From: Peribacillus faecalis
Lineage (GTDB): Bacteria; Bacillota; Bacilli; Bacillales; DSM-1321
Direction: 5' to 3'
Assembly (NCBI RefSeq): GCF_014712675.1
Contig: NZ_JACXSI010000004.1
Span: 30,266-94,265 of the forward strand
DNA: 64,000 nt
The position numbers were made by a program, and so were the translations under genes. This document shows positions 7,882 through 16,903 of the stretch, in pieces (position 1 is the stretch's first letter; each line of letters starts with the position of its first letter). The notes under the pieces were generated by a model. It was not told the DNA's origin, did not search any database, and saw nothing but the letters and a program-made list of their open reading frames with translations.

Positions 7882-9261
7882 ATGACTTCATTCGACAAAA
7901 CTCAGGGAGTGACAGGCACCACCATTCTACGCAACGGCAACGTCGTCCTCGCAAATGAAGTGAAAAAATTGGACATTGCGATTAAGGATGGAAAGATTTA
8001 TGAGCTTTCTCCCCGCATTGAGGAAGCTGGTTTCGAGGAGCAGGATTTATCCGGCCTTTATGTTTTTCCGGGTATGATTGATGTTCACGTTCATTTTAGT
8101 GAGCCAGGGCGTGCTGAATGGGAAGGTTTTGAGACGGGGTCGCGAATGATGGCAGCCGGCGGTTGCACAACGTATTTTGATATGCCTTTGAACGGAATCC
8201 CCTCCACAATCACGGAAGAAGCGCTTCTGGAAAAAGCGGAGATCGGCCATAAAAAATCATGGACGGACTTCGCTTTATGGGGCGGCCTCGTTCCCGGCAA
8301 CCTTGATGATTTAGAGGGTTTGGCCAATAATGGCGTCATCGGCTTTAAAGCATTTATGTCAGCAACCGGCAATGATGAGTTTGAACGGGCGGATGATAAA
8401 ACACTTCTTCAAGGGATGAAGAAAATCACGGAATTGGGGAAAGTTTTAGCACTTCATGCTGAGAGCGCGCCAATTACCGATACATTGACAGAAATCAAAA
8501 TTCGAGAAAGCAAAGTCAGCGCAGATGATTACTTGGAAACACGCCCGATATTAGCTGAAGCTGAAGCAGTCGAACGGGCGCTAATATACGCAGAATTAAC
8601 CGGCTGCCCCCTTCACTTTGTTCACATCAGCAGCGCACACGCAATCGAAAAAATTGAAGTAGCAAAAAAACGCGGAATGAATGTCACCGTAGAAACATGC
8701 CCTCACTACCTTCTGTTCAATCACCATGACTTAATTGAAAAAGGAGCTGTCGCTAAGTGTGCTCCCCCGCTGAGACTGCCGGATGAGCAAGAAAAATTGA
8801 TTACTTTATTAATAGAAGGAAAGTTTGATATGGTGTCCTCCGATCACTCCCCTTGCCCGTACGATATGAAGGATCCGGGCGCTCATAATCTGTTTCAGGC
8901 ATGGGGCGGCATCAGCGGCGGACAGTTTACATTACTATCAATGATTGAGATTGCTATAAAATACAACCTTCCCTTCCAAAAGGTGGCACAATTAACTGCG
9001 AAAGCCCCTGCTGAACGTTTCGGGCTAAACACAAAAGGCGAAATCAAGGAAGGCATGGATGCCGATTTTGCGATTGTATCATTAAATAAATCGTTCACCG
9101 TCAACAAAACAAACTTCTTTGCCAAACATAAGCAAAGTCTTTACATGAATCATACTTTTCCTTGCAGCGTTATTGCCACAATTCAACGGGGAAACGTACT
9201 TTTTGAACAAAACCGATTTGTAAAGCTAGGCGCGAAACGATTAAGCCCCATTTCCATTTAA
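7882..9261 (+). CDS. allB: Allantoinase
   Basis: 459-residue cyclic amidohydrolase that opens allantoin to allantoate. The two-metal site is visible: DVHVHFSEPGR near residue 70, the carbamylated-lysine region GFKAFMSATG, the metal histidines in LALHAES and HFVHISSAH, and the catalytic aspartate in SSDHSPC. FDMPLN and the GRAEWEGF segment after the first metal motif match allantoinase better than dihydropyrimidinase or dihydroorotase. An AAAGGCGGG site precedes the ATG. It lies in an operon after an importer and before an HpxW-like hydrolase and an amidase. Bacillus literature uses pucH for the same enzyme. Confidence 0.9.
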   Translation: MTSFDKTQGVTGTTILRNGNVVLANEVKKLDIAIKDGKIYELSPRIEEAGFEEQDLSGLYVFPGMIDVHVHFSEPGRAEWEGFETGSRMMAAGGCTTYFDMPLNGIPSTITEEALLEKAEIGHKKSWTDFALWGGLVPGNLDDLEGLANNGVIGFKAFMSATGNDEFERADDKTLLQGMKKITELGKVLALHAESAPITDTLTEIKIRESKVSADDYLETRPILAEAEAVERALIYAELTGCPLHFVHISSAHAIEKIEVAKKRGMNVTVETCPHYLLFNHHDLIEKGAVAKCAPPLRLPDEQEKLITLLIEGKFDMVSSDHSPCPYDMKDPGAHNLFQAWGGISGGQFTLLSMIEIAIKYNLPFQKVAQLTAKAPAERFGLNTKGEIKEGMDADFAIVSLNKSFTVNKTNFFAKHKQSLYMNHTFPCSVIATIQRGNVLFEQNRFVKLGAKRLSPISI

Positions 9262-9310
9262 AGGACAAAACTACTCATTTGTAGAATAAATATTTTAGGA
9301 GGTACGAATA

Positions 9311-10894
9311 ATGATAAATGATGCAATTGTTGGAACAAAGTCTATGGTGGTAAGTCCACATTATTTGGCCTCAATGGCCGGAGATGAAATTTTGCAAAAA
9401 AGCGGAAATGCTTTTGATGCTGCAGTTGCTGTAAGCGCCTGTTTGGCAGTCGTATACCCGCATATGACAGGGATGGGCGGCGATTCTTTTTGGCTGCTTC
9501 ATGATGCCAAGAGCGGAAAAATGATTTCCTATAACGGAAGCGGCCGCTCCGGGTCACAAGTCACACGAGAGGCATATAAAGGCAAGGAAGCCATTCCGAT
9601 TCGCGGTATCGAAAGTGCCATTACTGTTCCCGGCATGATAGACAGCTGGGACGAAATCATATCGCAATACGGGAATTTAACACTCTCAGATGTACTGCAG
9701 CCTGCAATTGAATATGCTGAAAACGGCTTCCCTTTTTCAAAAAGCCAATATGAAAACTCCGAAACCCATTTCGATTTGCTGTCAAGCATTCCAGAAACGG
9801 CTGAAATTTTTATCCCCGACAACAAAGTCCCTGCCATCAATGAAAAATTTGTACAAAAGAAACTCGCTCAAACATTAAAGCAAATTGCTGAAAAAGGACG
9901 CGATGAGTTTTATAAAGGAGACTTGGCCAAACATATTATCGCTAGCTTGCAGGAAAAAGGCAGTTTGCTGACGTTGGATGACTTCACCGCCCATAAAGGC
10001 GAGTGGACAGAGCCGATTAAAACAACCTACCGCGGTCTGACGATGTATCAAGTACCGCCTAATTCACAAGGTTTCGTCGGTTTAATGGCTCTAAATATTT
10101 TAGAGGACTTCGACTTAGGCATGATTAAGCATGGTTCCTATGAATATTATCACCTTCTCGTCGAAGCATTGAAGCTTTGCTTCCGCGACCGCAATAAAGA
10201 ACTGACTGACCCGGACTTTCATGATATTCCGCTTGAGCGGTTACTTGATAAACGCTATGCCTACCAGCTTGGAAATGAAATCGGCTGGAAAGAAGCGGTC
10301 GATATGGATACAAAGCCGGTCGGACGTGATACCGCACACGCTGCTGTTGTCGATAAAGACGGAAATGCCATTTCCTTCATTCAAAGCTTGTACTTTGAGT
10401 TCGGTTCAGCAATTGTAGCCGGCGATACCGGTATATTAATGCAAAATCGCGGTTCTTTCTTTTCATTAGATCCAAATGAAGTCAACTGTCTTGAGCCGAA
10501 TAAACGAAGCTTCCACACTTTAATGCCTGCGATGGCCTGCAAAGATGGAAAACCTGCGATTGTATACGGCACGCAAGGCGGCGAAGGTCAACCGCAGACG
10601 CAAACCATCATTGCGACTAGAATGATTGATTATGGCATGAATCCGCAGCAAGCAATAAGTGAACCTAGATTTGTTTGGGGCAGGACATGGGGTGACCCGA
10701 CACGCGAATTAAAAATTGAAGGCCGCGTCAGCAAAGACGTGACAGACCGCTTAAAAGAAGCCGGTCATATTGTAAACGTCGTCGATGATTTTCACCAAGC
10801 TATGGGGCACGCCAATGCGATTGTCATTGATGAGCAAGGATTTTTGCACGGCGGCACTGATCCGCGCAGCGATGGAGCGGCAATCGGACGCTAA
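9311..10894 (+). CDS. Ntn-hydrolase of the gamma-glutamyltransferase family, oxamate amidohydrolase (HpxW)-like
   Basis: 527-residue GGT-fold proenzyme. Self-cleavage should occur before the threonine at about residue 341 in RDTAHAAVVD, which becomes the N-terminal nucleophile of the small subunit. The large-subunit start has ACLAVVYPHMTGMGGDSF, and the small subunit has GTQGGEGQPQ and the C-terminal GTDPRSDGAAIG typical of the family. There is no signal peptide, unlike secreted gamma-glutamyltransferases. In Klebsiella, HpxW of this family hydrolyses oxamate to oxalate in urate breakdown (established). Position between allantoinase and an amidase in a pucG-bearing locus makes an oxamate role likely here; a general GGT-like amidase remains possible. 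Confidence 0.78.
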   Translation: MINDAIVGTKSMVVSPHYLASMAGDEILQKSGNAFDAAVAVSACLAVVYPHMTGMGGDSFWLLHDAKSGKMISYNGSGRSGSQVTREAYKGKEAIPIRGIESAITVPGMIDSWDEIISQYGNLTLSDVLQPAIEYAENGFPFSKSQYENSETHFDLLSSIPETAEIFIPDNKVPAINEKFVQKKLAQTLKQIAEKGRDEFYKGDLAKHIIASLQEKGSLLTLDDFTAHKGEWTEPIKTTYRGLTMYQVPPNSQGFVGLMALNILEDFDLGMIKHGSYEYYHLLVEALKLCFRDRNKELTDPDFHDIPLERLLDKRYAYQLGNEIGWKEAVDMDTKPVGRDTAHAAVVDKDGNAISFIQSLYFEFGSAIVAGDTGILMQNRGSFFSLDPNEVNCLEPNKRSFHTLMPAMACKDGKPAIVYGTQGGEGQPQTQTIIATRMIDYGMNPQQAISEPRFVWGRTWGDPTRELKIEGRVSKDVTDRLKEAGHIVNVVDDFHQAMGHANAIVIDEQGFLHGGTDPRSDGAAIGR

Positions 10895-10926
10895 ATTTAT
10901 AATACATAGATTGGAGGAGGCAGAAA

Positions 10927-12102
10927 ATGAAAGAGCACTATAATGCTTTTATGAACGAAGATGTGAAACTCTCCCCTTTACAATCCGGACTTTTAAACTT
11001 TTATACATTTGCCATTAAAGATGTATTTGCAATAAAAGATTATACAAACAGCGCCGGAAATCCCGATTGGCTACGCACGCACGAACCGGCCAAGCAAAAT
11101 GCGGCCGTCATTGACAAGCTGTTAAATAACGGAGCAACACTGCATGGGACAACTCATACAGATGAGATGATGTACAGCCTGAACGGGCAAAATGCCCATT
11201 ACGGCACACCGGTCAATCCAAAGGCGCCGGACTGTATCCCCGGCGGATCTTCAAACGGTTCAGCTGTGGCTGTCGCTGCTCATTTAACCGATTTTGCTAT
11301 CGGAACCGATACAGGCGGCTCTATCCGAATCCCCTCTTCCTATTGTGGGATATACGGATTCCGGCCAACCTACGGGGCTGTTTCGATAGAAGGATGCATT
11401 CCGCTTTCCAAAAGCTTCGACACAGTCGGCTGGATGGCAAACGATGCCGAAACGCTGCAGCTTATTGGTAATTGCTTGCTTGAGAATGATTGTGATGAGG
11501 ATGATTTTTATAAGCTGTACTTTCCGATTGAGGCTTGGGGATTGCTAAATGATACGGTTCGTTTAGCCTTCTCACCTATACTAGAAATTTTAGAAGGGAA
11601 ATTTGACAATGCGCAATGGCTGACGATTTCCAATCAAGGCTTACAAGAATGGGCAGAGGCTTTTCGTGTCATACAAGGTACGGAAGTATGGGAAGAGCAC
11701 GGAGAATGGGTTAAAAAAGTAAAGCCTGCTTTCGGACCGGGCATCGCCCAGCGTTTTCAGGCAGCCAGTCAAATGAAAAAAAGCGATGCCGAACCTTGGA
11801 AGGAATTCCAAACAAAAACTGGTTCATTTTTATCGAAACTACTCGACTCAGACGGTCTGATTGTAATCCCTACTGCCCACGAAACCGCCCCTTCCTTAAC
11901 CGCCGGCAGCGACGAATTGGAACAAAACCGGGCTAAAAATATGCAGCTTACTTGCATTGCCGGGTTGGCAGGATTGCCGCAAATCACCCTACCTCTTGTA
12001 ACATTCAATCACAAACCGATTGGACTATCTTTCATCGCCAATCGAGGCCGTGATAAACAACTTTTAAAATGGGCTGCTGCTTTCACAGAATCATTAAAGT
12101 AA
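10927..12102 (+). CDS. Amidase signature family hydrolase
   Basis: 391-residue amidase. The Ser-cisSer-Lys triad is visible: Lys31 in FAIKDVF, the cis-serine in GGSSNGS (residues 106-112) and the nucleophile Ser132 in DTGGSIRIP. It is shorter than GatA or AtzE (about 460-480) and more like the compact AMI1-type amidases. GGAGGAGG precedes the ATG. It is the last gene of the operon and is followed by a terminator. Klebsiella hpx loci also pair an AtzE-type amidase with HpxW for oxalurate breakdown, so oxalurate or another ureide acid is the natural candidate substrate here; this is inference. Confidence 0.8.
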   Translation: MKEHYNAFMNEDVKLSPLQSGLLNFYTFAIKDVFAIKDYTNSAGNPDWLRTHEPAKQNAAVIDKLLNNGATLHGTTHTDEMMYSLNGQNAHYGTPVNPKAPDCIPGGSSNGSAVAVAAHLTDFAIGTDTGGSIRIPSSYCGIYGFRPTYGAVSIEGCIPLSKSFDTVGWMANDAETLQLIGNCLLENDCDEDDFYKLYFPIEAWGLLNDTVRLAFSPILEILEGKFDNAQWLTISNQGLQEWAEAFRVIQGTEVWEEHGEWVKKVKPAFGPGIAQRFQAASQMKKSDAEPWKEFQTKTGSFLSKLLDSDGLIVIPTAHETAPSLTAGSDELEQNRAKNMQLTCIAGLAGLPQITLPLVTFNHKPIGLSFIANRGRDKQLLKWAAAFTESLK

Positions 12103-12110
12103 CAAACTTT

Positions 12111-12148
12111 AGAGTCGTGCCGCTACTGCGTTTCGGCTCTATTTTTTC
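12111..12148 (+). terminator. Terminator of the ureide operon
   Basis: AGAGTCG at 12111-12117 pairs with CGGCTCT at 12134-12140, followed by ATTTTTTC. Confidence 0.7.
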
Positions 12149-12162
12149 GAGCAAAAAAATTG

Positions 12163-12178
12163 TGTGAATTATTTCACA
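12163..12178. promoter_or_regulatory. CRP/FNR-type binding site
   Basis: TGTGAATTATTTCACA is a perfect TGTGA-N6-TCACA palindrome, the consensus of Crp/Fnr-family sites and of Bacillus Fnr. It lies 75 bases before the start of the small gene at 12253. A possible -10 (TATTCT at 12184) would put the site close to -25, which would suit repression more than activation; the start of transcription is unknown. Confidence 0.55.
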
Positions 12179-12252
12179 TGTGATATTCTAATGTTAAAGC
12201 TTCTTCATCTCAAATGCAATACTTCCTAGCATTGAAAGGAGCTGTTCCCGTT

Positions 12253-12597
12253 ATGCTTGACGTTTTTGAAACTGTAGAGAATATGGAGGAAGTAAAACAA
12301 ATTTACATCGTATTTAGTATCATCGACCTTAAAAGTGAAAGCGCTTTATTTGTTGGTGTAACAAATAATAGCTTGGAGAAAACATTTGCAAAGTTATCCG
12401 AAGAAGCTGAAAAGAATTGTCATGTTCCGATCTGCAAGTACATTCACAATGTACCGAATAATAGCATGAAGATTGAAGCTATCGCTTGGACCAATGACAT
12501 TGGACAAGCAGAAGAGTTAAAGGAATATTACACTGAAACCTTAAATCCGGCTTACAATTTTAAAATTGGCATGACCTATGTTGGTAATCCTCAATGA
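12253..12597 (+). CDS. Small GIY-YIG-like protein with degenerate active site
   Basis: 114 residues from the ATG at 12253, which follows AAAGGAG; an upstream ATG at 12214 lacks a ribosome site. The layout resembles a GIY-YIG fold: QIYIVFSII, then ALFVGVTNNSLEKTF, and a C-terminal glutamate before LNPAYNF. The arginine normally following the second motif is absent (LEKT), so nuclease activity is doubtful. An FNR-type palindrome lies upstream and a hairpin follows the gene. I recognise the pattern but not a named family, so the function is unknown. Confidence 0.6.
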   Translation: MLDVFETVENMEEVKQIYIVFSIIDLKSESALFVGVTNNSLEKTFAKLSEEAEKNCHVPICKYIHNVPNNSMKIEAIAWTNDIGQAEELKEYYTETLNPAYNFKIGMTYVGNPQ

Positions 12598-12635
12598 AAA
12601 CACGATATCTCCAAATTGAATAACAACGTTTAACG

Positions 12636-12668
12636 AGCCATGTTTTCAGAAACATGGCTAATCCAATT
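12636..12668 (+). terminator. Hairpin after the GIY-YIG-like gene
   Basis: AGCCATGTTT at 12636-12645 pairs perfectly with AAACATGGCT at 12650-12659 over a 4-base loop. The following AATCCAATTTT is a weak T tract. Confidence 0.55.
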
Positions 12669-12754
12669 TTATTAACAAAATCTCCCTGATATAAAAACGC
12701 TTCCAATCCAAAAATATTTCAATATAATAAAAATATAATAGTAAGGAGGACACC

Positions 12755-13537
12755 ATGAAGAAGATTATATTCAGCGATATGGACGGCACAATTGTTGATT
12801 ACAAAGGAGTTCGCCATCCGAGAGATAAAGAAATGATTCAAAAATTAAGAGAGAACGGTCATTATTTCGCCTTTTGTACAGGCCGTAACGAAAAAGAAGC
12901 TCAAGTACTAATTGATACTTACGGTTTCCCTTATGACTTTTTAGTATTGAATAATGGCGCGCACATCGTTAATCAACAAGGCAAGGATCTGTTCAGGGAA
13001 CAAGTGCCCGGCAATATCGGAAAAGAGATCATTCAGCATTGCCTAAACTATGAAAATATGAATATTTCCTTTTATAACGGAAAGCATACAATCGGCTTAG
13101 TAAACGGCAAAACATGTTTATTCCATCTTCACGGTTTTGTTGAAACAGATTTATATAACTTTCACGAAGAATATCCAAAAATGAATGAGTTTGATATTAT
13201 TGCACTCGCTCAGAATGACAAAAAAATCAATCACATCTTAAACATCCAAAATCATATAAAAGAAATGTATGGTGAGATTGCATTAGGCACTTTGAATACT
13301 ATTTACTTGGACATCACAGCCGCAAACTGCAGCAAAGGCACAGGCATTACTACACTCTGCAATTTGCTCAATGAAGATCTGCAAACATATTGTATCGGAG
13401 ATTCCTTCAATGATATCAGCATGTTCAAAGTTGCCGATCATCCTTATTCATTTAAACATGTCGATGATGAAATTAAAAAGCACAGCAAAAAACAAGTCAA
13501 TTTTGTGTATGAATTATTGGAAGATGCCCTACTATAA
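12755..13537 (+). CDS. Cof-type HAD hydrolase
   Basis: 260-residue phosphatase of the haloacid dehalogenase superfamily, Cof (IIB cap) group. Motif I is SDMDGTIVD at residues 7-15, motif II is CTGRN, and motif IV is GDSFNDISMF near residue 215. The insertion between motifs II and III fits the IIB cap. AAGGAGG precedes the ATG. Such enzymes dephosphorylate sugar phosphates or flavin/pyridoxal precursors with loose specificity, so the substrate cannot be named. It stands alone, convergent with a GNAT gene. Confidence 0.85.
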   Translation: MKKIIFSDMDGTIVDYKGVRHPRDKEMIQKLRENGHYFAFCTGRNEKEAQVLIDTYGFPYDFLVLNNGAHIVNQQGKDLFREQVPGNIGKEIIQHCLNYENMNISFYNGKHTIGLVNGKTCLFHLHGFVETDLYNFHEEYPKMNEFDIIALAQNDKKINHILNIQNHIKEMYGEIALGTLNTIYLDITAANCSKGTGITTLCNLLNEDLQTYCIGDSFNDISMFKVADHPYSFKHVDDEIKKHSKKQVNFVYELLEDALL

Positions 13538-13547
13538 ATAGCAATAT

Positions 13548-13575
13548 ATACCCCTCTTGTAGTTAAGAGGGGTAT
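13548..13575. terminator. Convergent hairpin between HAD and GNAT genes
   Basis: ATACCCCTCTT at 13548-13558 and AAGAGGGGTAT at 13565-13575 form a perfect 11-bp stem with a 6-base loop. No long T tract follows on either strand. It overlaps the stop codon of the minus-strand gene. Confidence 0.55.
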
Positions 13576-14012
13576 TCCAGTTTATAAACAATCTCGCCAT
13601 CAATTACTCTTCCTTCCGGTTTAAATCCTAATTTTTCATATAACTGTTTTGCCTGATGATTCTCCGGCTCAAAGCTCAAATATATAACCCGATGCTTTGG
13701 ATCCTCTTTAATTCGATTAATCAGTTTCTCCATCGCCGCTTTTCCAAACCCAAGAGACTGAAATTTCTCATCAATCATCAATCGGTAAATCCAATATTCC
13801 TGATCTTCTTTATCTAAACAATACATCGTAAAACCTGCTAAAACATCATCTGTATAAATAGCCAAAGGAATGCACTCCGGAAAGGCTTTCGCCTGCGCAA
13901 GCGAAAACATATTGGAGGCTACAAACCCTTTTTGTTCATCTTTAACCCGTAAATCTATGACATCAAAAAAATTGTCCCTGTCTATCTCTTTAAATATTAT
14001 GATATCCACCAC
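13563..14012 (-). CDS. GNAT acetyltransferase, spermine/spermidine type
   Basis: 149-residue acetyltransferase. Motif A with the acetyl-CoA pyrophosphate loop is RLMIDEKFQSLGFGKAAM, and motif B gives LSFEPENHQAKQLYEKLGF, both classic GNAT. The opening LRVKDEQKGFVASN resembles the BltD/spermine acetyltransferase group, so a polyamine is a fair guess. The start is uncertain: two GTG codons at 14012 and 14009 lie close to the GGAG site and no ATG is near. Single-gene unit. Confidence 0.8.
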   Translation of the reverse strand: MVDIIIFKEIDRDNFFDVIDLRVKDEQKGFVASNMFSLAQAKAFPECIPLAIYTDDVLAGFTMYCLDKEDQEYWIYRLMIDEKFQSLGFGKAAMEKLINRIKEDPKHRVIYLSFEPENHQAKQLYEKLGFKPEGRVIDGEIVYKLEYPS

Positions 14013-14098
14013 TCCAAATAATTGAAATTAAAGAAAAAATAGTAAAAATACTATCATTCTATTATAATTAATAAAAAAACTAGAACAAGGGAGAACTC

Positions 14099-14674
14099 AT
14101 GACACTATCATTCTTCAAGAAACTGACTTTAAGCTTGTCGATAATTTTATTTTTATGGCTCATCATACATAGTGCTGTTATTATTGCCGATGGATTGAAT
14201 GACGAACTGGAAGTGGTTGATGTCGCAGTCGTTCTCGGAAATAAAGTAGAATTGAACGGACAGCCATCTGATCGTCTGCAAGCAAGATTGGATAAAGCGG
14301 TACAACTATACGAGGAAAACTATTTCAACTATATTATCGTTAGCGGAGGCACCGGTAAAGAAGGATGGGATGAAGCGGAAGTAATGAAAAATTACTTGAT
14401 TGCACAAGGAATTCAGGAAGCAAGCATTATTGAAGACCCAGATGGCTACAATTCCTATATGACAGCGGAAAATTCAAAAGCCATCATGGATGAATTAGAC
14501 TTGCACTCCGTTATGGTCATATCACAGTATTTCCATATTTCTAGAACGAAACTAGCATTCGAAAAAGTTGGATTTGAAACAATCGCTTCTGCTCATGCTG
14601 ATATTTTTGACTCAAGAGATGTATATTCGACTTTGCGTGAATTTCCAGCTTACTATACATATTTAATAAAGTAG
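14099..14674 (+). CDS. YdcF/SanA-like DUF218 membrane-anchored protein
   Basis: 191 residues. Residues 8-28 form one membrane helix, followed by the DUF218 domain: VAVVLGNKV, GQPSDRLQARLDKA, YIIVSGGTG and VMVISQYFHISRTKLAF. Relatives (SanA, ElyC, YdcF) are linked to envelope integrity and peptidoglycan or polyprenol metabolism. AGGGAG precedes the ATG. It converges on the broken ABC ATPase gene. The precise reaction is unknown. Confidence 0.8.
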   Translation: MTLSFFKKLTLSLSIILFLWLIIHSAVIIADGLNDELEVVDVAVVLGNKVELNGQPSDRLQARLDKAVQLYEENYFNYIIVSGGTGKEGWDEAEVMKNYLIAQGIQEASIIEDPDGYNSYMTAENSKAIMDELDLHSVMVISQYFHISRTKLAFEKVGFETIASAHADIFDSRDVYSTLREFPAYYTYLIK

Positions 14675-14682
14675 CGATTTAC

Positions 14683-15405
14683 TCACAATACTTGCTGCAG
14701 AAAACGGCGCGTTCGCTCCTCTTTTGGGATCGTAAAGAATAGAGACGGTGGACCTTCTTCAATAATTTCACCGTCTGCAAGCATGATGACTCTGTCTGCT
14801 ACTTCACGTGCAAAACCCATTTCATGCGTCACAATTACCATGGTCATACCTTCTTTTGCAAGTTCCCTAATTGTTTCAAGCACCTCACCTACGAGCTCCG
14901 GATCCAAAGCGGATGTCGGTTCATCAAACAGCATAATATTCGGTTCCATCGCCAATGCTCTAGCGATGCTTACTCTTTGTTTTTGCCCGCCTGATAATTG
15001 CTCAGGGTATTAATATGCTTTATCGACCAGTCCTACTTTTTCATGTAAACTCATTGCCTTAACAGTTGCTGCTTGTTTGCTCAGCTTTTTTACGTGAACA
15101 GGTGCCTCAATAACATTTTCTAGAACAGTCATGTGCGGAAACAAATTGAAGTGTTGAAAGACCATACCCATATCTACGCGAACTTTATTTAAATCTGTCC
15201 TCTCACCTTCAATTGTTACACCATTAATTTCAACCTCACCGCTGTCTTTCGTTTCAAGAAAGTTTAAGCAACGGAGTAAAGTGCTTTTTCCTGAACCACT
15301 AGCACCTATGAGCACAACGACTTCCGATTTTTTTATTTCCATCGAGACGTTCAGTAAGACTTGGAGACCATTAAAGGTTTTACATAAGTTTCTAACTTTT
15401 AGCAA
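14683..15405 (-). pseudogene. Polar amino-acid ABC ATPase broken by a nonsense codon
   Basis: A GlnQ-type ATPase in one unbroken frame except for a TAA at 15010-15012, reading VDKAY[15 protein letters not shown]. The break falls between Walker A (GASGSGKST) and the signature/Walker B ([13 protein letters not shown] type, here [13 protein letters not shown]), so neither half is a working ATPase. A single change from CAA or AAA would explain it. A TTG at 15405 after AAAGGAGG is the best start; an ATG at 15435 lies inside the permease gene. The permease and binding protein upstream are intact. Stop-codon suppression or a sequencing error is the alternative. A similar intact operon is at 44195-46422. 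Confidence 0.85.
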
Positions 15406-16084
15406 AGCCCTTCCCTCCTTTACTTTTACCGACATCTAATCTTCCTTCAAGCTTATTAAAAATAAGAGTGAAAATAAGAACAAGAATCAAATAGTAAATA
15501 CCGACAACAAAATACGTCTCAAACGGCATATAATTTTGAGCTTGAGCAGATAGTGCATGGTTAAACAACTCAGTAACAGCAATATATGCTACAAGCGAGG
15601 AATCTTTTAAGCCAATAATGAATTGGTTGCTTAATGGGGGGATTGCACGTTTAAATGCTTGCGGTAATATGATTCGTCGCATAGAAAGTGCATAAGACAT
15701 ACCAAGTGAACGTGCGGCCTCCATTTGTCCCCTATCAATTGATTGGATAGCACCGCGAAAAATTTCTGCAATATAGGCGCCAGAATGGATTCCTAAAGCA
15801 AGTGCACCAGCAGTGAAATCTGATAAAACGATAATACTAGATATACCGTAATACAGAAACATAAGCTGGACGATTAATGGCATACCCCGTACGAGAAAAA
15901 TATACAAATCTGCAATGCGTCTCAATATAGTAATGTTTGATACTTTGAAAAAAGCGAAAACTAACCCAATTATGATTGCAATTAATAACGAAACCGCCGT
16001 TATGCGAATTGTAATCATTGCAGCTTTTAAAAACTCTAGGCCGTGTGATTGAAAGATAGCAACAATATTATTTAAAAAATCCAT
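15392..16084 (-). CDS. Polar amino-acid ABC transporter permease
   Basis: 230-residue HisM/GlnP-type membrane protein with about five helices. The N-terminal helix is followed by FLVRGMPLIVQLMFLYY, and the EAA loop reads EAARSLGMSYALSMRRIILPQA. It sits between the binding protein (16115-16903) and the ATPase, overlapping the latter by 14 bases. The protein looks intact even though the ATPase gene has a stop codon, so the importer may be dead or may borrow another ATPase. Confidence 0.85.
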   Translation of the reverse strand: MDFLNNIVAIFQSHGLEFLKAAMITIRITAVSLLIAIIIGLVFAFFKVSNITILRRIADLYIFLVRGMPLIVQLMFLYYGISSIIVLSDFTAGALALGIHSGAYIAEIFRGAIQSIDRGQMEAARSLGMSYALSMRRIILPQAFKRAIPPLSNQFIIGLKDSSLVAYIAVTELFNHALSAQAQNYMPFETYFVVGIYYLILVLIFTLIFNKLEGRLDVGKSKGGKGFAKS

Positions 16085-16114
16085 TTCTACTCCAGCTCCT
16101 CTTTAGAGTAACCG

Positions 16115-16903
16115 TTATTCCTCCAACAGGTTGACGCCAAACCACTTATTGCTGATTTCTTCATATGTTCCATCTTCAATCATTGAAGCAAGTGCTTCAT
16201 TAATTGCTTTCAAAAGATCAGGATTGTCCTTGTTAACTGCAATATTAATATTTTCTGTTCGAATCATTGGACTAATCGCTTTTAATTTCATATTCGATTC
16301 TTGCATAGCAGTGATACCCACTATTTTATCCGTAATAACCGCGTCTACTCTCCCTGGAGCAAGATCTTGCAGGGCATAAATGTCACTTGGATAACTTTTA
16401 ATATCCTCAGTGAAACCTTTTGCATCCTCTAAATACGTACTCGCTTGAACAACACCAATTCGCTTACCATTTAAATCTTCTTTACTTTTAATCGAATCAT
16501 TTGATTCATCAATGAATATTTGTGCCCCAGAAATATAATAAGGCTCCGTAAAATCTACTTGCTTTGCGCGTTCTTCTGTCGCTGCCATACTTCCAATAAT
16601 TGCGTCATATTTTTTTCCTTTTAGTCCCTGAATAATTGTTTCCCAAGGATTCGTAACCGGATTTGGTTCTAATCCTATTCGTTTCGCAATCTCCGTACCA
16701 ATCTCCACATCAAAACCAACGAGTTCATTATTTTCTTTATAATTGAGAGGTTTATATAGACCACTCATCGCAAATGTCAACTTCCCTTCTTTCACCAATT
16801 CCATTTCCGTATCTTTTTCCTGTGAATCATTGGAACTACATGCGGCAACTACTAACAATAAGCACAAAACTAAAACAGTCAAAAGCTTAACATTCTTATT
16901 CAT
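16115..16903 (-). CDS. Polar amino-acid ABC substrate-binding lipoprotein
   Basis: 262 residues. The signal ends with VVAAC, the acylated cysteine being residue 22. The type-3 solute-binding fold shows YKPLNYKENNELVGFDVEIG, then AIIGSMAATEERAKQVDFTEPYY, and the hinge region GKRIGVVQAST. I start at the ATG at 16903 (AAAGGGGAG upstream); a TTG at 16921 is in frame but lies before that site. Ligand could be glutamine, arginine or cystine; the sequence alone does not decide. Confidence 0.83.
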   Translation of the reverse strand: MNKNVKLLTVLVLCLLLVVAACSSNDSQEKDTEMELVKEGKLTFAMSGLYKPLNYKENNELVGFDVEIGTEIAKRIGLEPNPVTNPWETIIQGLKGKKYDAIIGSMAATEERAKQVDFTEPYYISGAQIFIDESNDSIKSKEDLNGKRIGVVQASTYLEDAKGFTEDIKSYPSDIYALQDLAPGRVDAVITDKIVGITAMQESNMKLKAISPMIRTENINIAVNKDNPDLLKAINEALASMIEDGTYEEISNKWFGVNLLEE

